Below are positions 10,201-19,843 of a stretch of 64,000 nucleotides of DNA, in pieces. Origin of the DNA: Ganoderma boninense. Its lineage: Eukaryota; Basidiomycota; Agaricomycetes; Polyporales; Polyporaceae. The position numbers were made by a program, and so were the translations under genes. Where the stretch lies: positions 248,001-312,000 of the forward strand of contig CM035311.1 of assembly GCA_002900995.3 (NCBI GenBank). Reading direction: 5' to 3'. Within the stretch, counting starts at the first letter, position 1; each line of letters begins with the position of its first letter. The notes under the pieces are model-generated. The model did no database searches and was not told the origin of the DNA. It worked only from the letters and a program-made list of their open reading frames with translations.

Positions 10201-10889
10201 ACAAATGGGCAGACTTCTTACCGGCATGGGCATTCGCACACAACCAGCGAACCCATTCATCCACCGGCAAATCCCCATTCGAACTCCTATACGGATACCA
10301 ACCAAAGGGTATAGGAACCGTTCGAAGCAACATAAAACACCCAAGCACGGAGGAACGACTCACAGAACTCCGACAAGACCGAGAGAACACCATAGCCTCA
10401 CATGCACAGGCAGCAATGGCTATGACCCGATACTCAGCAGCGGCACCAGTAAACTTCGAGAAGGGAGATAAGGTACTTCTCGAGAACACCAATCTCAAAT
10501 TGCCTTATCCATACCGAAAGCTAGCACCAAAACGGGAAGGACCATTTACCATCACAGAGGTATTAGGTCCGGTCACATTCAAACTAGGTCTTCCTAAGAA
10601 ATGGAAGATCCACCCAGTGTTCCATGCGGCACTACTCACGCCATACAGGACTACAAAGGAACATGGCCCAGATCTTCCTAGGCCTCTACCAGACCTAGTC
10701 GAAGGAGAACCAGAACATGAAGTAGAAGCCATAATCAATCACCGAAGGACCGGTCGAAATAAACGGCTGCAATACCTTGTATCCTGGAAGGGATGGGAAT
10801 CCTTTGAGAATTCGTGGGAACCTGCATCGAATCTGAAGAATGCACCAGATATTCTCAAAGATTACAAGAAGAAACACCGATTGAAGTAA
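7242..10889 (+). CDS. pol: Pol polyprotein: protease, RT, RNase H, integrase, chromodomain
   Basis: About 1,215 residues, entered by frameshift from Gag. The aspartic protease shows DTG at about residue 52. Reverse transcriptase has the YMDD box near residue 437, followed by the RNase H motif CDASG near 585. Integrase has an HHCC zinc module (about 797-837). Its catalytic core has acidic residues in MDYITD, SDRGPQF and the QTDGQTERVNQE block. A GPY/F-like module and a C-terminal chromodomain follow (about 1160-1213, with aromatic YLVSWKGW and SWEP). The chromodomain would steer integration towards marked chromatin. No stop or frameshift interrupts it and all catalytic residues I can check are present, so it is probably functional. 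Confidence 0.95.
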   Translation: MNRQADSTPDLSDRNSHHVNLVTNTQRRRNAMLIPGYIEVGGKAVEVKALIDTGAEAIIINSRLVEQYNLPTVRLPRALTFRNADDSVNKKGNITHRVEGKFRVKNQRLPTRWYIADLGRDDIILGMPWIRRYNPTIDWQSGRVKFDPQTIQKEQKIYQYQQTHNPPNGTLWGLPGTTPVQDLVVSYIEAPIEEIEDDQLTHNPSKVLKYLWDNAANLRKTTISTEIAIAANQGKQEIPLSELVPDYAQGFTKVFEKRAAERFPPTRPWDHKIEFNPEKNLQNKKWGKIYPLTLTEKEELRKFVDENLAKGFIRRSESPFASPFFFVSKKDGTLRPIQDYRALNDITVKNAYPLPLPDNLTNQIGNAGIFTKFDVRAGYNNIRIRDGDQHKAAFITPLGLFEPMVMFFGLCNAPATFQTMMDTIFQDLLREGWMIIYMDDILIFSEEMEEHRKRTCRVLERLQQHDLYLKPEKCKFEVPEVEFLGAIISKGRIAMDPVKLKAIHEWPSPKTVKQVQSFLGFGNFYRRFIRNYSTIAKPLTELTKKDNPWKWEPEHEQAFQKLKCQFTQKPVLQIPDPHAPFQLECDASGVATGAVLRQQDANGIWHPCAYLSKSFTEAERNYQIYERELLSIIRAFEAWRHFLQGSPHPIEILTDHKNLTYFKSSQKVNRRQARWKIFLDTFNYKLKYNPGKELVQADALSRRPDHDRGENDNEDVILLKEEVFAKAVNVELQERIRSNKARDPQLIDLLTSKGKIQQRPGFGKPEDWTDDEGILLYKDKVYVPPDDNLRRDIVKMHHEPVHMAHPGIQKTKDLVKREYYWDGMSQFISNYVRGCATCQTTKVRTNPTKAPLMPIPHSGNTEPFQVITMDYITDLPPTEDGYDAIQVVVDHDVTKAVVLSPCTKQITAMGAAKLLWKDTFSHYGLPQKIISDRGPQFAAQAFRELHEVLGIQTSLSTAYHPQTDGQTERVNQEIDLDLRIYCANNPDKWADFLPAWAFAHNQRTHSSTGKSPFELLYGYQPKGIGTVRSNIKHPSTEERLTELRQDRENTIASHAQAAMAMTRYSAAAPVNFEKGDKVLLENTNLKLPYPYRKLAPKREGPFTITEVLGPVTFKLGLPKKWKIHPVFHAALLTPYRTTKEHGPDLPRPLPDLVEGEPEHEVEAIINHRRTGRNKRLQYLVSWKGWESFENSWEPASNLKNAPDILKDYKKKHRLK

Positions 10890-10935
10890 TCACAGCAGTA
10901 CAATCCCTTCCACTATCATCATCACACACTCCGGC

Positions 10936-11292
10936 ATGGCCGCCGCCAACACCGTCTTCTACTACTACAGTATCACTGTCACCTACCACGACCCGGAAGA
11001 CGAGGAAAGGCCTTTCTACCAGAACGGGTCCTACTGGACTCGACGTCGGATCACTTTCGGACCCGACGCCGACTACAACGAAGCCCTTATGGACTTCATG
11101 AACGACAAACTCGACCCGGTAGAACTCAGATGGGTTTACCGGTGCTTGCGGATTCGATTCCCGCAAGCCTACCGTGAGTTTCAAGAAACTCAGCGACTCC
11201 GACTATGGAGACGCTACCGACCCCATGCACCGTGGGCAAGATGGTACCTGCAAGAACTCCGTGCCCACCGTCACACCTCCCGAGACCATTAA
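10936..11292 (+). CDS. Accessory ORF A of the retrotransposon (118 aa)
   Basis: An ATG-initiated frame lies 46 bp after pol. The N-terminal half is rich in Tyr and beta-branched residues; the C-terminal half is basic and Arg/Trp-rich. It contains LRIRFPQAYREFQET, which closely resembles LRCKFPEAYQRYRET in accessory ORF C at 12127-12447, so the two are probably diverged duplicates. There is no signal peptide or membrane span. I recognise no family. Its position between integrase and the 3' LTR is where env or other added genes sit in some LTR elements, but nothing about it looks like an envelope protein. Confidence 0.6.
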   Translation: MAAANTVFYYYSITVTYHDPEDEERPFYQNGSYWTRRRITFGPDADYNEALMDFMNDKLDPVELRWVYRCLRIRFPQAYREFQETQRLRLWRRYRPHAPWARWYLQELRAHRHTSRDH

Positions 11293-11372
11293 AAGGAGGT
11301 CTAACCCGTTCACAAGTAAGCATCGCCTCACCACACACACCTCCTCACACACCACTACCATCACTTAACATC

Positions 11373-11853
11373 ATGTTCTTCATCCTCGTCCTCTTCGTCG
11401 CCGCCGTCCTTGGCACCCAGGCCATCGCCTTTGTCGCCGTCATCCACCTCTACAAAGAGCTGCAAAAGTACGACGAACGACGCCTTATACACGATAAAGC
11501 CCAAAAAGTTGACGACAACACAGCTACTTGGGGCTGGGGCAACTAGACCCCAACAACGACTCCGACGACGACTCCGACGACGATGTTGTCAACGACGGTA
11601 AGATTTTTAAATACATCATATAATAATTATACTAATAAATATTAGTGTAGATGGACTGATTTCTCCGCCATCTACTCCGTACCTCGCTCCTGTCCCGCTC
11701 CCTTTTGTACCAGATCTTGAATGGCTTTGTATTAATGGTAGTTACTATTCGACTCCTTTCGGACTACAAGTATGGAACTATATCGAATTAGACACATATG
11801 TAGACCCGGAAGTGTACATCTCGCTTGCAGTCGATTCGTTTTTAGTTTTTTAA
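11373..11853 (+). CDS. Accessory ORF B: spliced small membrane-anchored protein
   Basis: The ATG at 11373 starts a strongly hydrophobic stretch of about 27 residues (a signal anchor or signal peptide). Unspliced, the frame stops at 11546. Two short introns with good sites join three exons, 11373-11467, 11524-11597 and 11651-11853, in frame to 123 residues. The second intron (11598-11650) is AT-rich with GTAAGA and ACTAAT before TAG, unlike its surroundings. The product has the hydrophobic N-terminus, an Asp/Ser acidic linker and a C-terminal beta-rich, aromatic region. Splicing of a subgenomic message would resemble how retroviruses make extra proteins; this is inference. I recognise no family. 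Confidence 0.5.
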
Positions 11854-12126
11854 TTATTACAATCTCAAGGGAATCGTTTTCTCTGAAAAGATTTATTCGA
11901 ACCAAAAGGGAAGATATTTGGTATTTGCGCCTGTCCGGCAAATCCCAAGTAGGAGAAAAGAAGAACCATCAACATTTGGAGGCTGTGAAGAAGCATCTCA
12001 AGAACTGGAACACCGCAGACACAGCCAATTGCAGAAATATGCACAGCCAAGCACAAGTATCCTGTGTAACAGCATATAAGCCACAAAGACCCTGGACAAC
12101 CAGTCAGAACAATCACCCTCCACTGC

Positions 12127-12447
12127 ATGAAGGCACATGGGCGCAATAAGCCTACCAACATGCACTGTATCCACGTCCTCCAACCAGAAATGGTTCAAAT
12201 TACTGCAACAACGCCCCAAGGAGAACGATACACAGTCATCTTTCTCCAGGACGAATACACCAACTCCGCAACCCTTGAGGACCTCGACGATCTATCAATG
12301 TATCCAGCAACCATACGAACCAAAGTCCACAACAGGCTTAGATGCAAGTTCCCTGAAGCCTACCAACGATACAGGGAAACCGGACTTTTCCTGCCATATG
12401 CATATGTCTTTGTCAGACATCCACCTCACCAACGAATTCACGACTGA
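12127..12447 (+). CDS. Accessory ORF C of the retrotransposon (106 aa)
   Basis: This small protein may start at 12127 or at the internal ATG at 12190. It carries LRCKFPEAYQRYRET, the same pattern as in accessory ORF A, preceded in both by an acidic segment with an LD/DL pair. A tandem duplication followed by divergence is the simplest reading. No membrane span or known domain is visible. Confidence 0.55.
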   Translation: MKAHGRNKPTNMHCIHVLQPEMVQITATTPQGERYTVIFLQDEYTNSATLEDLDDLSMYPATIRTKVHNRLRCKFPEAYQRYRETGLFLPYAYVFVRHPPHQRIHD

Positions 12448-12491
12448 ATCGACTCTATCCAAACCCAAGTGAAACACGACTTCATTCGGGA

Positions 12492-12686
12492 ATGGAAGTC
12501 CCCAAAGGGATGCTCATAATCCAAATACCTATATGTAGTCATATGTGTATTAAGTTCGAAGCAGACAGCTACGCACAATCATCAGAAGCCATATACCGCC
12601 TCAACTACACTGCAGAAGCAACGGCAAAGCAACAAACCCTATTACAGGAATCACAGCAACCGCAGGCCAAGGCGATGAAAACATAG
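12492..12686 (+). CDS. Possible short accessory ORF (64 aa)
   Basis: An ATG frame of 64 residues has a hydrophobic start and a Gln/Ala/Lys-rich helical end. It lies between accessory ORFs C and D. It has no homology cue and could be chance or the 3' part of a spliced frame. A TATA-like GTATAAGT at about 12710 follows it. Confidence 0.25.
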   Translation: MEVPKGMLIIQIPICSHMCIKFEADSYAQSSEAIYRLNYTAEATAKQQTLLQESQQPQAKAMKT

Positions 12687-12810
12687 CCATGGGCACTGCA
12701 GTATGGAAGGGTATAAGTAAGGGACAAAGGATGTACCAACATCCCCATCCCCCACTACTCATACCACTACCACTCCACTACCCACACCACCACAACTCAC
12801 TCAGTTGACT

Positions 12811-14799
12811 ATGCCTCGCTTCAACCGCCAGCGATCTAACCACCGCAACCAACCGACGGCTCGCCCTCAGGAAGGCGCGAAAGTCCATCACCCCGTTCCC
12901 CAATTCATCAAAGAGAGACGTGTGGTCAACTATGATCACCTTCCTCGAACTGCCGCCTCTATCTATCCTGATGGAACCCTGTCCGACCGGATCGGATGGG
13001 TGCTCCTGCACCCCGACCTCCAGAACCATGTACGACTTCGCACAACCGAAATCCCCTATGCCGAAGTCTATATCGAAATCTACCGCTCCTACGGGAAGAT
13101 GGCCATTATGCACCACAAGGTCATGAACTACATCCTGGAATCAACGGCGCCTACGAATAACAAGGCTGCGGCACTCCTGTCGGCTGAAGCAGCCTACAAT
13201 GAATGCATTACGGCCGCGACACAGTTGATGAACCGAGTCATCAGCACCGGGAGGTGGGCTCATGCTCTTTGGGACCTACTTCCTCATAGGAACCAACACA
13301 ACCTGAACACCGAACCACAACCTCTACCTGAGCCAGCCAGACTCAGTACAGGGCCTATCTCTCCACACGAAGGACCATCCACCACGTGCATCAATCCATC
13401 TCTAACTCTGGTCGCAGTGCCGATGGAGAGCCATTTCCTAGCAGAACCCACATCCATCGAGATCATCAGAGAACAAAATCCACCTCCACCTCTCCCATCA
13501 CCAGCCGAAGAACACACTGTCACGGTCGAGGAAATGATGGAACGATTGGAATGCGCAACACGAGGAGACAAACCGGAAAGGGACGACATCCCTCAGGACG
13601 TCAAGGACCCGGACTCCTCCACAGAACAGGATTGGGAAACCTATGTGGCGGAATTACTAGCTCGACGAACCGACTCCAGTAGCCCAAGCACTACAACGTC
13701 GTCGTCCAGCGAAGACCTCCTCATATCTCCAAACGATCCGGACTCTCCAATGCCTTATCTCGAACCTACCCCACTCGTCTCGAGTCCGGAAGACTCGTAC
13801 AGCGACTTTTCCTATCCCATATCCCCAGACGACCCGAATAGTCATATGTACAGACGTTTCGACTATTCTCGATCTCAAGCAGACTCACAAGTCGAACCTC
13901 TCGATTCGAGGCCACAAACCCAATGGGGATACCCTATTGGACAACAAGGCCACTTCATCTCCCACGGAGCCTGGCCATGGAGAATAGTGCGGAAGAAACC
14001 TGATGGATCCATGGTTTACGTCCACATGGATGGATTTCCTCCCGAATGGGCCCCCGGACGAGTCCAAGAACTATTGGATGAAATCCCATACTGCAGACGC
14101 CACCCGGAACTCGAACACCGAGCAAAGCTTGTAATCTACGACAGCCTTGCCCAATGGGCGAACATCCCCTCTGTACTGGTCAAACCAGAACAGCGAGAAT
14201 TCCGATTCAATGTGCCCTACCGTATCAACATCGATGAATCCCCGACAAACGTCAAACGATGGGATGAACTCAAGAACGGGGTCTCAGCGGACGACATCGT
14301 TAAAGCAACGATGATACTCATAGAAAACCAAATCCGACAACCGCACTGGGAAAGAATCACTGACATAGTCATTGACGACATCGCCGAGCTTCACGAAATG
14401 GAGAAACTGGCATACGACATTGATGCCTACCTCGACAGGAACTGTGAAGATCCAGGTGCACTCGCTGCTTGCAACCTACTCGATTACTGGGTCGTACGAC
14501 GAACGGACAAGCAAGTCCTGATATTGGACTTCCCATCCAGGGCACTCGATGGCCTAGTCTACTCCCTCACTAGTCTACAACCCTCACGACGACTCTATGC
14601 ACTATACCACCTGAACCGCAACCTACCGGAAGACAGGCACTGGAGGGGACACCTCAAAGACATCATCATCTACAAAAACTACCTAAAGGATGCCGGTCTT
14701 CAGGATAAAGCGGGTATACGATGGCTATGCAAAAGGTTTGAATTCACGGTTGAGGACAACCTTGCAGGGGGAGAGGGGGGTAATGTTACGGACGCATAG
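12811..14799 (+). CDS. Accessory ORF D (662 aa), ends inside the 3' LTR
   Basis: This is a long uninterrupted frame starting at an ATG. The N-terminus is basic, followed by a helical globular-looking region (about residues 25-155). A long Pro/Ser/Thr/Asp/Glu-rich disordered middle (about 160-365) comes next, then a second globular region (about 370-650) with conserved-looking Trp, Tyr and charged residues. It has no signal peptide and no membrane span, so it is not envelope-like. The polypurine tract at 14766-14780 is part of the coding sequence, and the TAG stop is at 14797-14799, 16 bp inside the LTR. I recognise no domain. Its length without a stop next to identical LTRs argues it is maintained by selection. 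Confidence 0.7.
   Translation: MPRFNRQRSNHRNQPTARPQEGAKVHHPVPQFIKERRVVNYDHLPRTAASIYPDGTLSDRIGWVLLHPDLQNHVRLRTTEIPYAEVYIEIYRSYGKMAIMHHKVMNYILESTAPTNNKAAALLSAEAAYNECITAATQLMNRVISTGRWAHALWDLLPHRNQHNLNTEPQPLPEPARLSTGPISPHEGPSTTCINPSLTLVAVPMESHFLAEPTSIEIIREQNPPPPLPSPAEEHTVTVEEMMERLECATRGDKPERDDIPQDVKDPDSSTEQDWETYVAELLARRTDSSSPSTTTSSSSEDLLISPNDPDSPMPYLEPTPLVSSPEDSYSDFSYPISPDDPNSHMYRRFDYSRSQADSQVEPLDSRPQTQWGYPIGQQGHFISHGAWPWRIVRKKPDGSMVYVHMDGFPPEWAPGRVQELLDEIPYCRRHPELEHRAKLVIYDSLAQWANIPSVLVKPEQREFRFNVPYRINIDESPTNVKRWDELKNGVSADDIVKATMILIENQIRQPHWERITDIVIDDIAELHEMEKLAYDIDAYLDRNCEDPGALAACNLLDYWVVRRTDKQVLILDFPSRALDGLVYSLTSLQPSRRLYALYHLNRNLPEDRHWRGHLKDIIIYKNYLKDAGLQDKAGIRWLCKRFEFTVEDNLAGGEGGNVTDA
14766..14780 (+). 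other. Polypurine tract
   Basis: AGGGGGAGAGGGGGG followed by TAA sits directly before the 3' LTR, where plus-strand DNA synthesis starts in LTR retrotransposons. Confidence 0.85.
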
Positions 14800-15280
14800 T
14801 AAGCAGGCTTACTACATCCATACTTTTCCTTTTCATTACTAAAGACCTATTTCATTAAGGAGTAACCACATACATAGTACCCAGGATACAGCACAGGGAC
14901 CACAGCCCACAGTAACCAGGTACATAGATCACAGTACACAGCCCGCAGTCCGCAGCCCGCAGTCCACAGCCCGCAGTCCGCAGTCCGCAGTCCACAGCCC
15001 ACAGTCCGCAGTCCATAGCCCTGAACCTATAGCTACAGTCACTACATACATAGCCTGAAACCTTAAGATCCTACATGTATATAAGGGGCGACACCTCAGC
15101 AGTGACCCCCCAGTTTTCAGTCTCTTGTCTATCCAGCTACTGCTCTGTGAGCAGTACCTTCATACCCCTACGTCCTCTAGACCTAACAAGTCTAGTATCC
15201 AAACTCTAGTCAGTCACTAGTCTTTGGTCTAAACGGCCTAACCTATTGAACTGTAAGTCCACTAGGTTAAGGACGTAACA
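14784..15280 (+). repeat. 3' LTR of the 11.7-kb element
   Basis: This 497-bp LTR shows no difference from 3594-4090 on reading both through. It is followed by TCTCT, the second copy of the target-site duplication. Confidence 0.95.
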
Positions 15281-15764
15281 TCTCTCGCAGGCTGTAGGGA
15301 CATTACAGCGGCACTTTGACGTGTCCCGTGTGCTTGTTGTGCTCTGTAAAAATCAGACAATGTCAGCGAACATTGCAGCGCCATAGAAAACACTCCAAGA
15401 GGATATACACCTCTTTTTCTTCTCGTAGTACCGCCGGTTACGAGCCTGTCGAAGAGTACGGCGATGCTCTTGAACACTAGGGTCGTCAGGAGGGAGGGGA
15501 TGTTGTGCGCGCGCCATGGTCGAGGGGGAGGACAACAAGAAGGAAGCCCGATTGTCCGGGTCAAGCGCGGATTAAGACGTGGAGTAAGACGTAGTAAGAC
15601 GCGCCTGAGTACCACTCGCACGCAGCGCAGCCGGCCTATTGTTGCATGATGCATCTGTCACTGTCTGGACGCCGGAATGTCTCACAAGGCGTCTTACCCA
15701 CCGTCTTAAGCAAGTCAGTTCAACATACAATACATTTGATATCACGATTACAAAGGCTACAGTA

Positions 15765-17660
15765 CTATGCGCGGTCCGGGAACACATCCGCCCACTTGCT
15801 GAAGACCTTAATACCATCCTCCCAACGCCGCCGGCCGTCAAACTGGAACCGTCCTCCTGTCCTCCTGAAGTCTTTCTGGGACTGGTGCCCACATGCCACC
15901 CACCTGAACAACCCGCCCGCAGAGTAGCTTGAACAAATGAGTGGCGAACTCATGCTTGGGGTCGTGGAGCCGAGTGTTTGAGTGTTTGTAGCAACGCAGA
16001 GGGGATCAGGATTGTTGACCCCGCGGAAACTCAATGACGAGCTTGAGATCCCAAGGACAAGATGTCCGCCGAGAGGAGTCGAAGTGACCGACCGGGGGTG
16101 ATGGCACACCACCCGTTCGGCAGTTTGAGGTGGTCAGTATGTCCGTATGACACTGTCTCCGGCCCAACGTTAAGTGTGGCTGCGGCGAAGGGGTTTCCAG
16201 GGAATTTCGGCGTAAGCAGGGTGGCGTTTGCAGAGCTCGGAGTGTCGTATCGTACATTTCATACATATGCGGGTTGAGAATATGCATAATAGCTTGGCAC
16301 CGAGGACCTTAGAAAGGGCGTCCGAGTCGCAGAAGGACCGAGACTCACAAGCACTGAAGTTCGCGATGCGATGGATGGCGCGTTTGCCCATGACGACGTC
16401 TAGGACGGCCTGATTGTGCGCAGTTTGCGCCAGATTGCTGACATGCTGGGTGAGGCGTTAGCGCAAGTCAGCATGGTCAATATGCAAGCCTGCGCACCTG
16501 TTGCCCGCACCATACGAGATCCCACATGCCACCGCATTGAACTTCCCCCGCCGATGCTCTCGTTGACCCTTGCTAAAGCGGTAATTCTCTGCCGAGAAAG
16601 TCGAAGATCGGAATGAGTTCCTCGTTCACTTGGTTCCAGTTTTCATCGGTAGGGCAGCCACCGAGGGCGGCGAGCACCTCACCCGAGCGTGTCAAGATCG
16701 GGCGACAGGTCCTACATCACCGACCTTACAATCTACACGTCCCAAACTGCTGCATCGCACGTACCGGCTGTCCCACGCAATGTACTCGTGCCAAAGCCTC
16801 CCAGTCCTCGCGCGACATAGGGCGCACGTCTTCCTCCGTCTGCTCCAAACGTTTCCCTACGAAGGCAGATGACGCGACGCGCACTCGTCCATACTCAGCG
16901 ACACGTTGGTCACAATCGGCGCCCCGTTGTGGCGTTGATGCGCGAGTTGTCGCGCGCGAGGCGTCGGCGGTGGACAGACCGTCGCCTGGGGGAAGTTCGG
17001 TGGAATACAAGGGTGCGCATATCCTTCCAATGGTTGAGGGCGACCCTCTTCACCGGCTTGCTACCGCCCTCGTCCTCACTTCTGCTTCAGCCTGGCGCTT
17101 GGCACGCCGGCGTTGGTGAGAGGACACTTCTTTGCCTTGGATTTCGAAGCTGGCGGGTAGAGAAGCGGAGGAGGTGGCCGCTGAGGGCGCGGTGTAAGCG
17201 ACACAAGGAGGGTGGGGAGCGAACTCCAGGAGAGGCAGGAAAGGGCTTTGAAGCCTCTGATGGGGGAGCGACTGGGTTGGAAATTGCAGCGTCTAGTGGT
17301 CGAAGAGCGTCTAGGCCATCTCGGGCGGCGGGGCGCTAAACATGAGAGGGGACGGGGGGAGGTGTCCCACCGCGAGGTCATCGTCATCGACGCATTCTTC
17401 GACGCGGTCCGATTTGGCGGCGGCGGCCTCGTAACAGTCTTGAAGGCAGAAGTCGGGCGCGTAAATGGGCAGGCCGATGTCGGAAACCCATGGCGAAAAA
17501 CTCCCTGCCCTCCGGGTCTGTAAAGGACAACGTTAGAGATGATCTGGGGAGCTTGAAGTCCGTACGTACCGTACGGAATCCCGTAGACGGGGTCAATAGG
17601 GTGTCTAGGGGACAAACCAATGGTCAGTATGCGAGATGGAAGTGCAGACGCGAAGGCATG
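15765..17660 (-). pseudogene. TET/JBP-like dioxygenase, frame-damaged version 1
   Basis: This is the counterpart of the gene at 20217-22122. Many single-base indels break the frame (for example near 15900-16300 and 16800-17200), although the conserved segments are recognisable in all three frames. Because nearly every indel is absent from the second version, sequence error is more likely than biological decay. Confidence 0.7.
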
Positions 17661-17938
17661 GGCGACGAGCCATTGCTAGCATCCCGCGTCCCAAGGGCGA
17701 GTCTGGGGATGCATACAAAAGGAGACACCGGCCACACGAAATTACGTACCCGTAGTCATCGTGTTTGAAGGCAAGTGGCGCTGGTTGGGTTTGTGGACGG
17801 CGACAAAGTAAGGAGCGCCTGTTTTGGGAGGTGAACGGGATGCGGGGTGTCACGCAACCACGGGGTCTTGTCACAATTCGGCCGAAAGGCAGAGACACCG
17901 CCATCTCCCAAACTTCCCCGAAGTGCAGCAAGTCCCTG

Positions 17939-19743
17939 ATGCCTCGGCGGGCTGCAAAACGCGCACGGAAGGTCTACTACAGTTGCTGATTCCTCCTTGA
18001 CCGCCGACTTCGATTTAACTCATCGCTGAGGCTTTGAGGCCGGGCCCCATTCTTTTAACTGTCGACACTGTCTCCACTGATCGACGCCGCCTGACCAACA
18101 TGCCCTACTCCGTCCCAGTCCCGCTCCGGTTCGCAGTCACCCGCAATACTGGCTTACCGAATTACACCCACCGGACCACGGACCGCCGACTGGGACCGTT
18201 TCTTGCCCATCGAAACGGATGGAACGGGGCAGAAGAGGGGGGGAAGGTGATGCCGCAGAGGAGAGGTGGGAAAGCTCCGCGATATGAAGCTTCGGTGAGT
18301 TCGCGGTCTTCCTGCATGCGCTGAAACGAAGATGTTCATTTAACCACCAGGACGAGCCGATGAAGCAGTTCATCCCGAAACGGCAATTTTATCTCGACGA
18401 AATGCTCAGGCGCGATGGTCGAGGGGCATTCATCGCAGACCGATGCCCTTCTTGCCTAGACCAGGCGAGCGCAGGGCAGGCGTCTATACGGTGCACGACC
18501 TGCATCCCGGGCCCTCTCCTTTGCGACACTTGTGCTGTGCACGCTCATCGCACCCACTCCTTATCACCGCCTCAAGGTTTGTTTTCTGCCCCGAGAGGTC
18601 GTACTTTCTGACGCTTCTCATAGCGATGGACAGGCATTACGTTCGAGACATCACGCTGAAGGCCCTCGGGTAAAGATCCAACTCGGTCATCAACACGACG
18701 GCAATCCTTGCTCCAACCCAGTTCCCTTTCGAAAACGACTTCACCGTCGTTCATCCTAGTCAACGGCATCCCGCCATGACCGTTCACTCTGCGGTTGTGG
18801 ACCAGGTGGGACACGCCGGTACGACAAGTTCAGCAGTTTCTGCGCGCTGACCTTTGGCCCGCAACCGACGCCGAAGCCCAACACTTGCTTTCTCATTCCA
18901 ATGCTCTGAAGAACTACACGCCATGGAGCCTGCAGGGCAAAAATCTCCATGTACGACTACTACCACGCTCTCGAACGCATGATGGACAACACCGGCACCT
19001 TGAAGGTTCAAAGTCGGTATCGTGCGTTCATGCGGGTGGTCGCCCAGTGGCGTCACCTCAAACTTCTCAGCGCGCTGGACGCGGTCATGACCCAACTGGC
19101 GTCGCAGGAACGAAGCTTGGCGACTCACTCTTCGGTGTCCTGCATGTCCCGACCCGGCGTCAACTTGCCGCCGGACTGGAGAAGGTCGAGGACGACTTGA
19201 AGTGTGTGTATGTTTCTGCATCAGCTGCGGCATTGTCTTACCCTTTTCAGGTTCCTATATGTGATATCCGTCGCCATCGACGCGTGTTTCCGGCTCAAAC
19301 GCCGCAACGTCTCAAGCGAGGAGAAGGATCCCATCATGGGCAGCGGGTGGGGATACTTTGTAGAGGATACTGGTACAAGGAAGTTATTGCCGGTATGGAG
19401 ACCAGGAAAACGTACGTTCGATCCATACATCCCTTTTTTTGTGCGATTTTTCTGACCTCGCTTTAGATATCTACTGCACAGGACTTTCGGCCATAGACCA
19501 CGCGAATACCAAGTACTCGAAGGGATACGCGGCCACCGGAGTCGGCGCAGTCGTGTGTGCCCGGCACGAGTTCTGGCTCCCACGTGCGATGGGTGATCTG
19601 CAGAAGGGGAACGGTGTGCCTGTTGCCCTTGTCATTGCGTTGTGATTCTTACGTGTGTTTGTTGCTATTGAATAGATATGTTAATATGGATAACGTATTT
19701 CGCTTGCGCGATGCTGGACTACTGGTCTCAACAAGCTCGTCAG
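17939..19743 (+). pseudogene. KDZ transposase, frame-damaged and cut by the gap (version 1)
   Basis: It corresponds to 22399-24219 of the intact-looking gene. The STDRRR N-terminal motif, the cysteine cluster and the DACFRLKRRN block are all recognisable but shifted between frames by 1-nt indels. The sequence stops at the N run in the middle of the catalytic core. Confidence 0.7.
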
Positions 19744-19843
19744 NNNNNNNNNNNNNNNNNNNNNNNNNNNNNNNNNNNNNNNNNNNNNNNNNNNNNNNNN
19801 NNNNNNNNNNNNNNNNNNNNNNNNNNNNNNNNNNNNNNNNNNN
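19744..19843. other. 100-N assembly gap
   Basis: Exactly 100 N, a standard placeholder for a gap of unknown size. Confidence 1.

Larger units (their letters stand above)
3594..15280 (+). mobile_element. 11.7-kb chromodomain Ty3/gypsy LTR retrotransposon with extra 3' ORFs
   Basis: The element is bounded by two 497-bp LTRs that I read as identical, starting TGTTACG and ending CGTAACA, with the 5-bp direct repeat TCTCT on both sides (3589-3593 and 15281-15285). Order: LTR, self-complementary primer-binding site, ATG-free leader with an open frame, Gag (CCHC), Pol (protease, RT, RNase H, integrase, chromodomain), about 3.9 kb of accessory ORFs, polypurine tract, LTR. Chromodomain plus self-priming places it near the Tf1/sushi chromoviruses. 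Those are usually 5-7 kb, so this one is about twice the expected size. Identical LTRs and an almost fully open coding region imply very recent insertion. Confidence 0.95.
15389..19743. repeat. First version of the duplicated KDZ-TET segment
   Basis: It matches 19844-24219 along its whole length. Differences are dominated by 1-nt insertions and deletions in homopolymers, which is typical of uncorrected contig ends. Confidence 0.85.

Noticed and set aside
12811..14799. Envelope protein in accessory ORF D.
   Set aside because: No signal peptide, no membrane span, no cleavage-site or coiled-coil fusion features.
15400..15570. Minus-strand frame with a basic, Arg/Tyr-rich segment (QARNRRYY), present in both versions of the duplicated block.
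   Set aside because: It lies downstream of the dioxygenase stop, the two versions differ in frame, and no start or domain is clear. It may be a 3' UTR or a degraded third gene.
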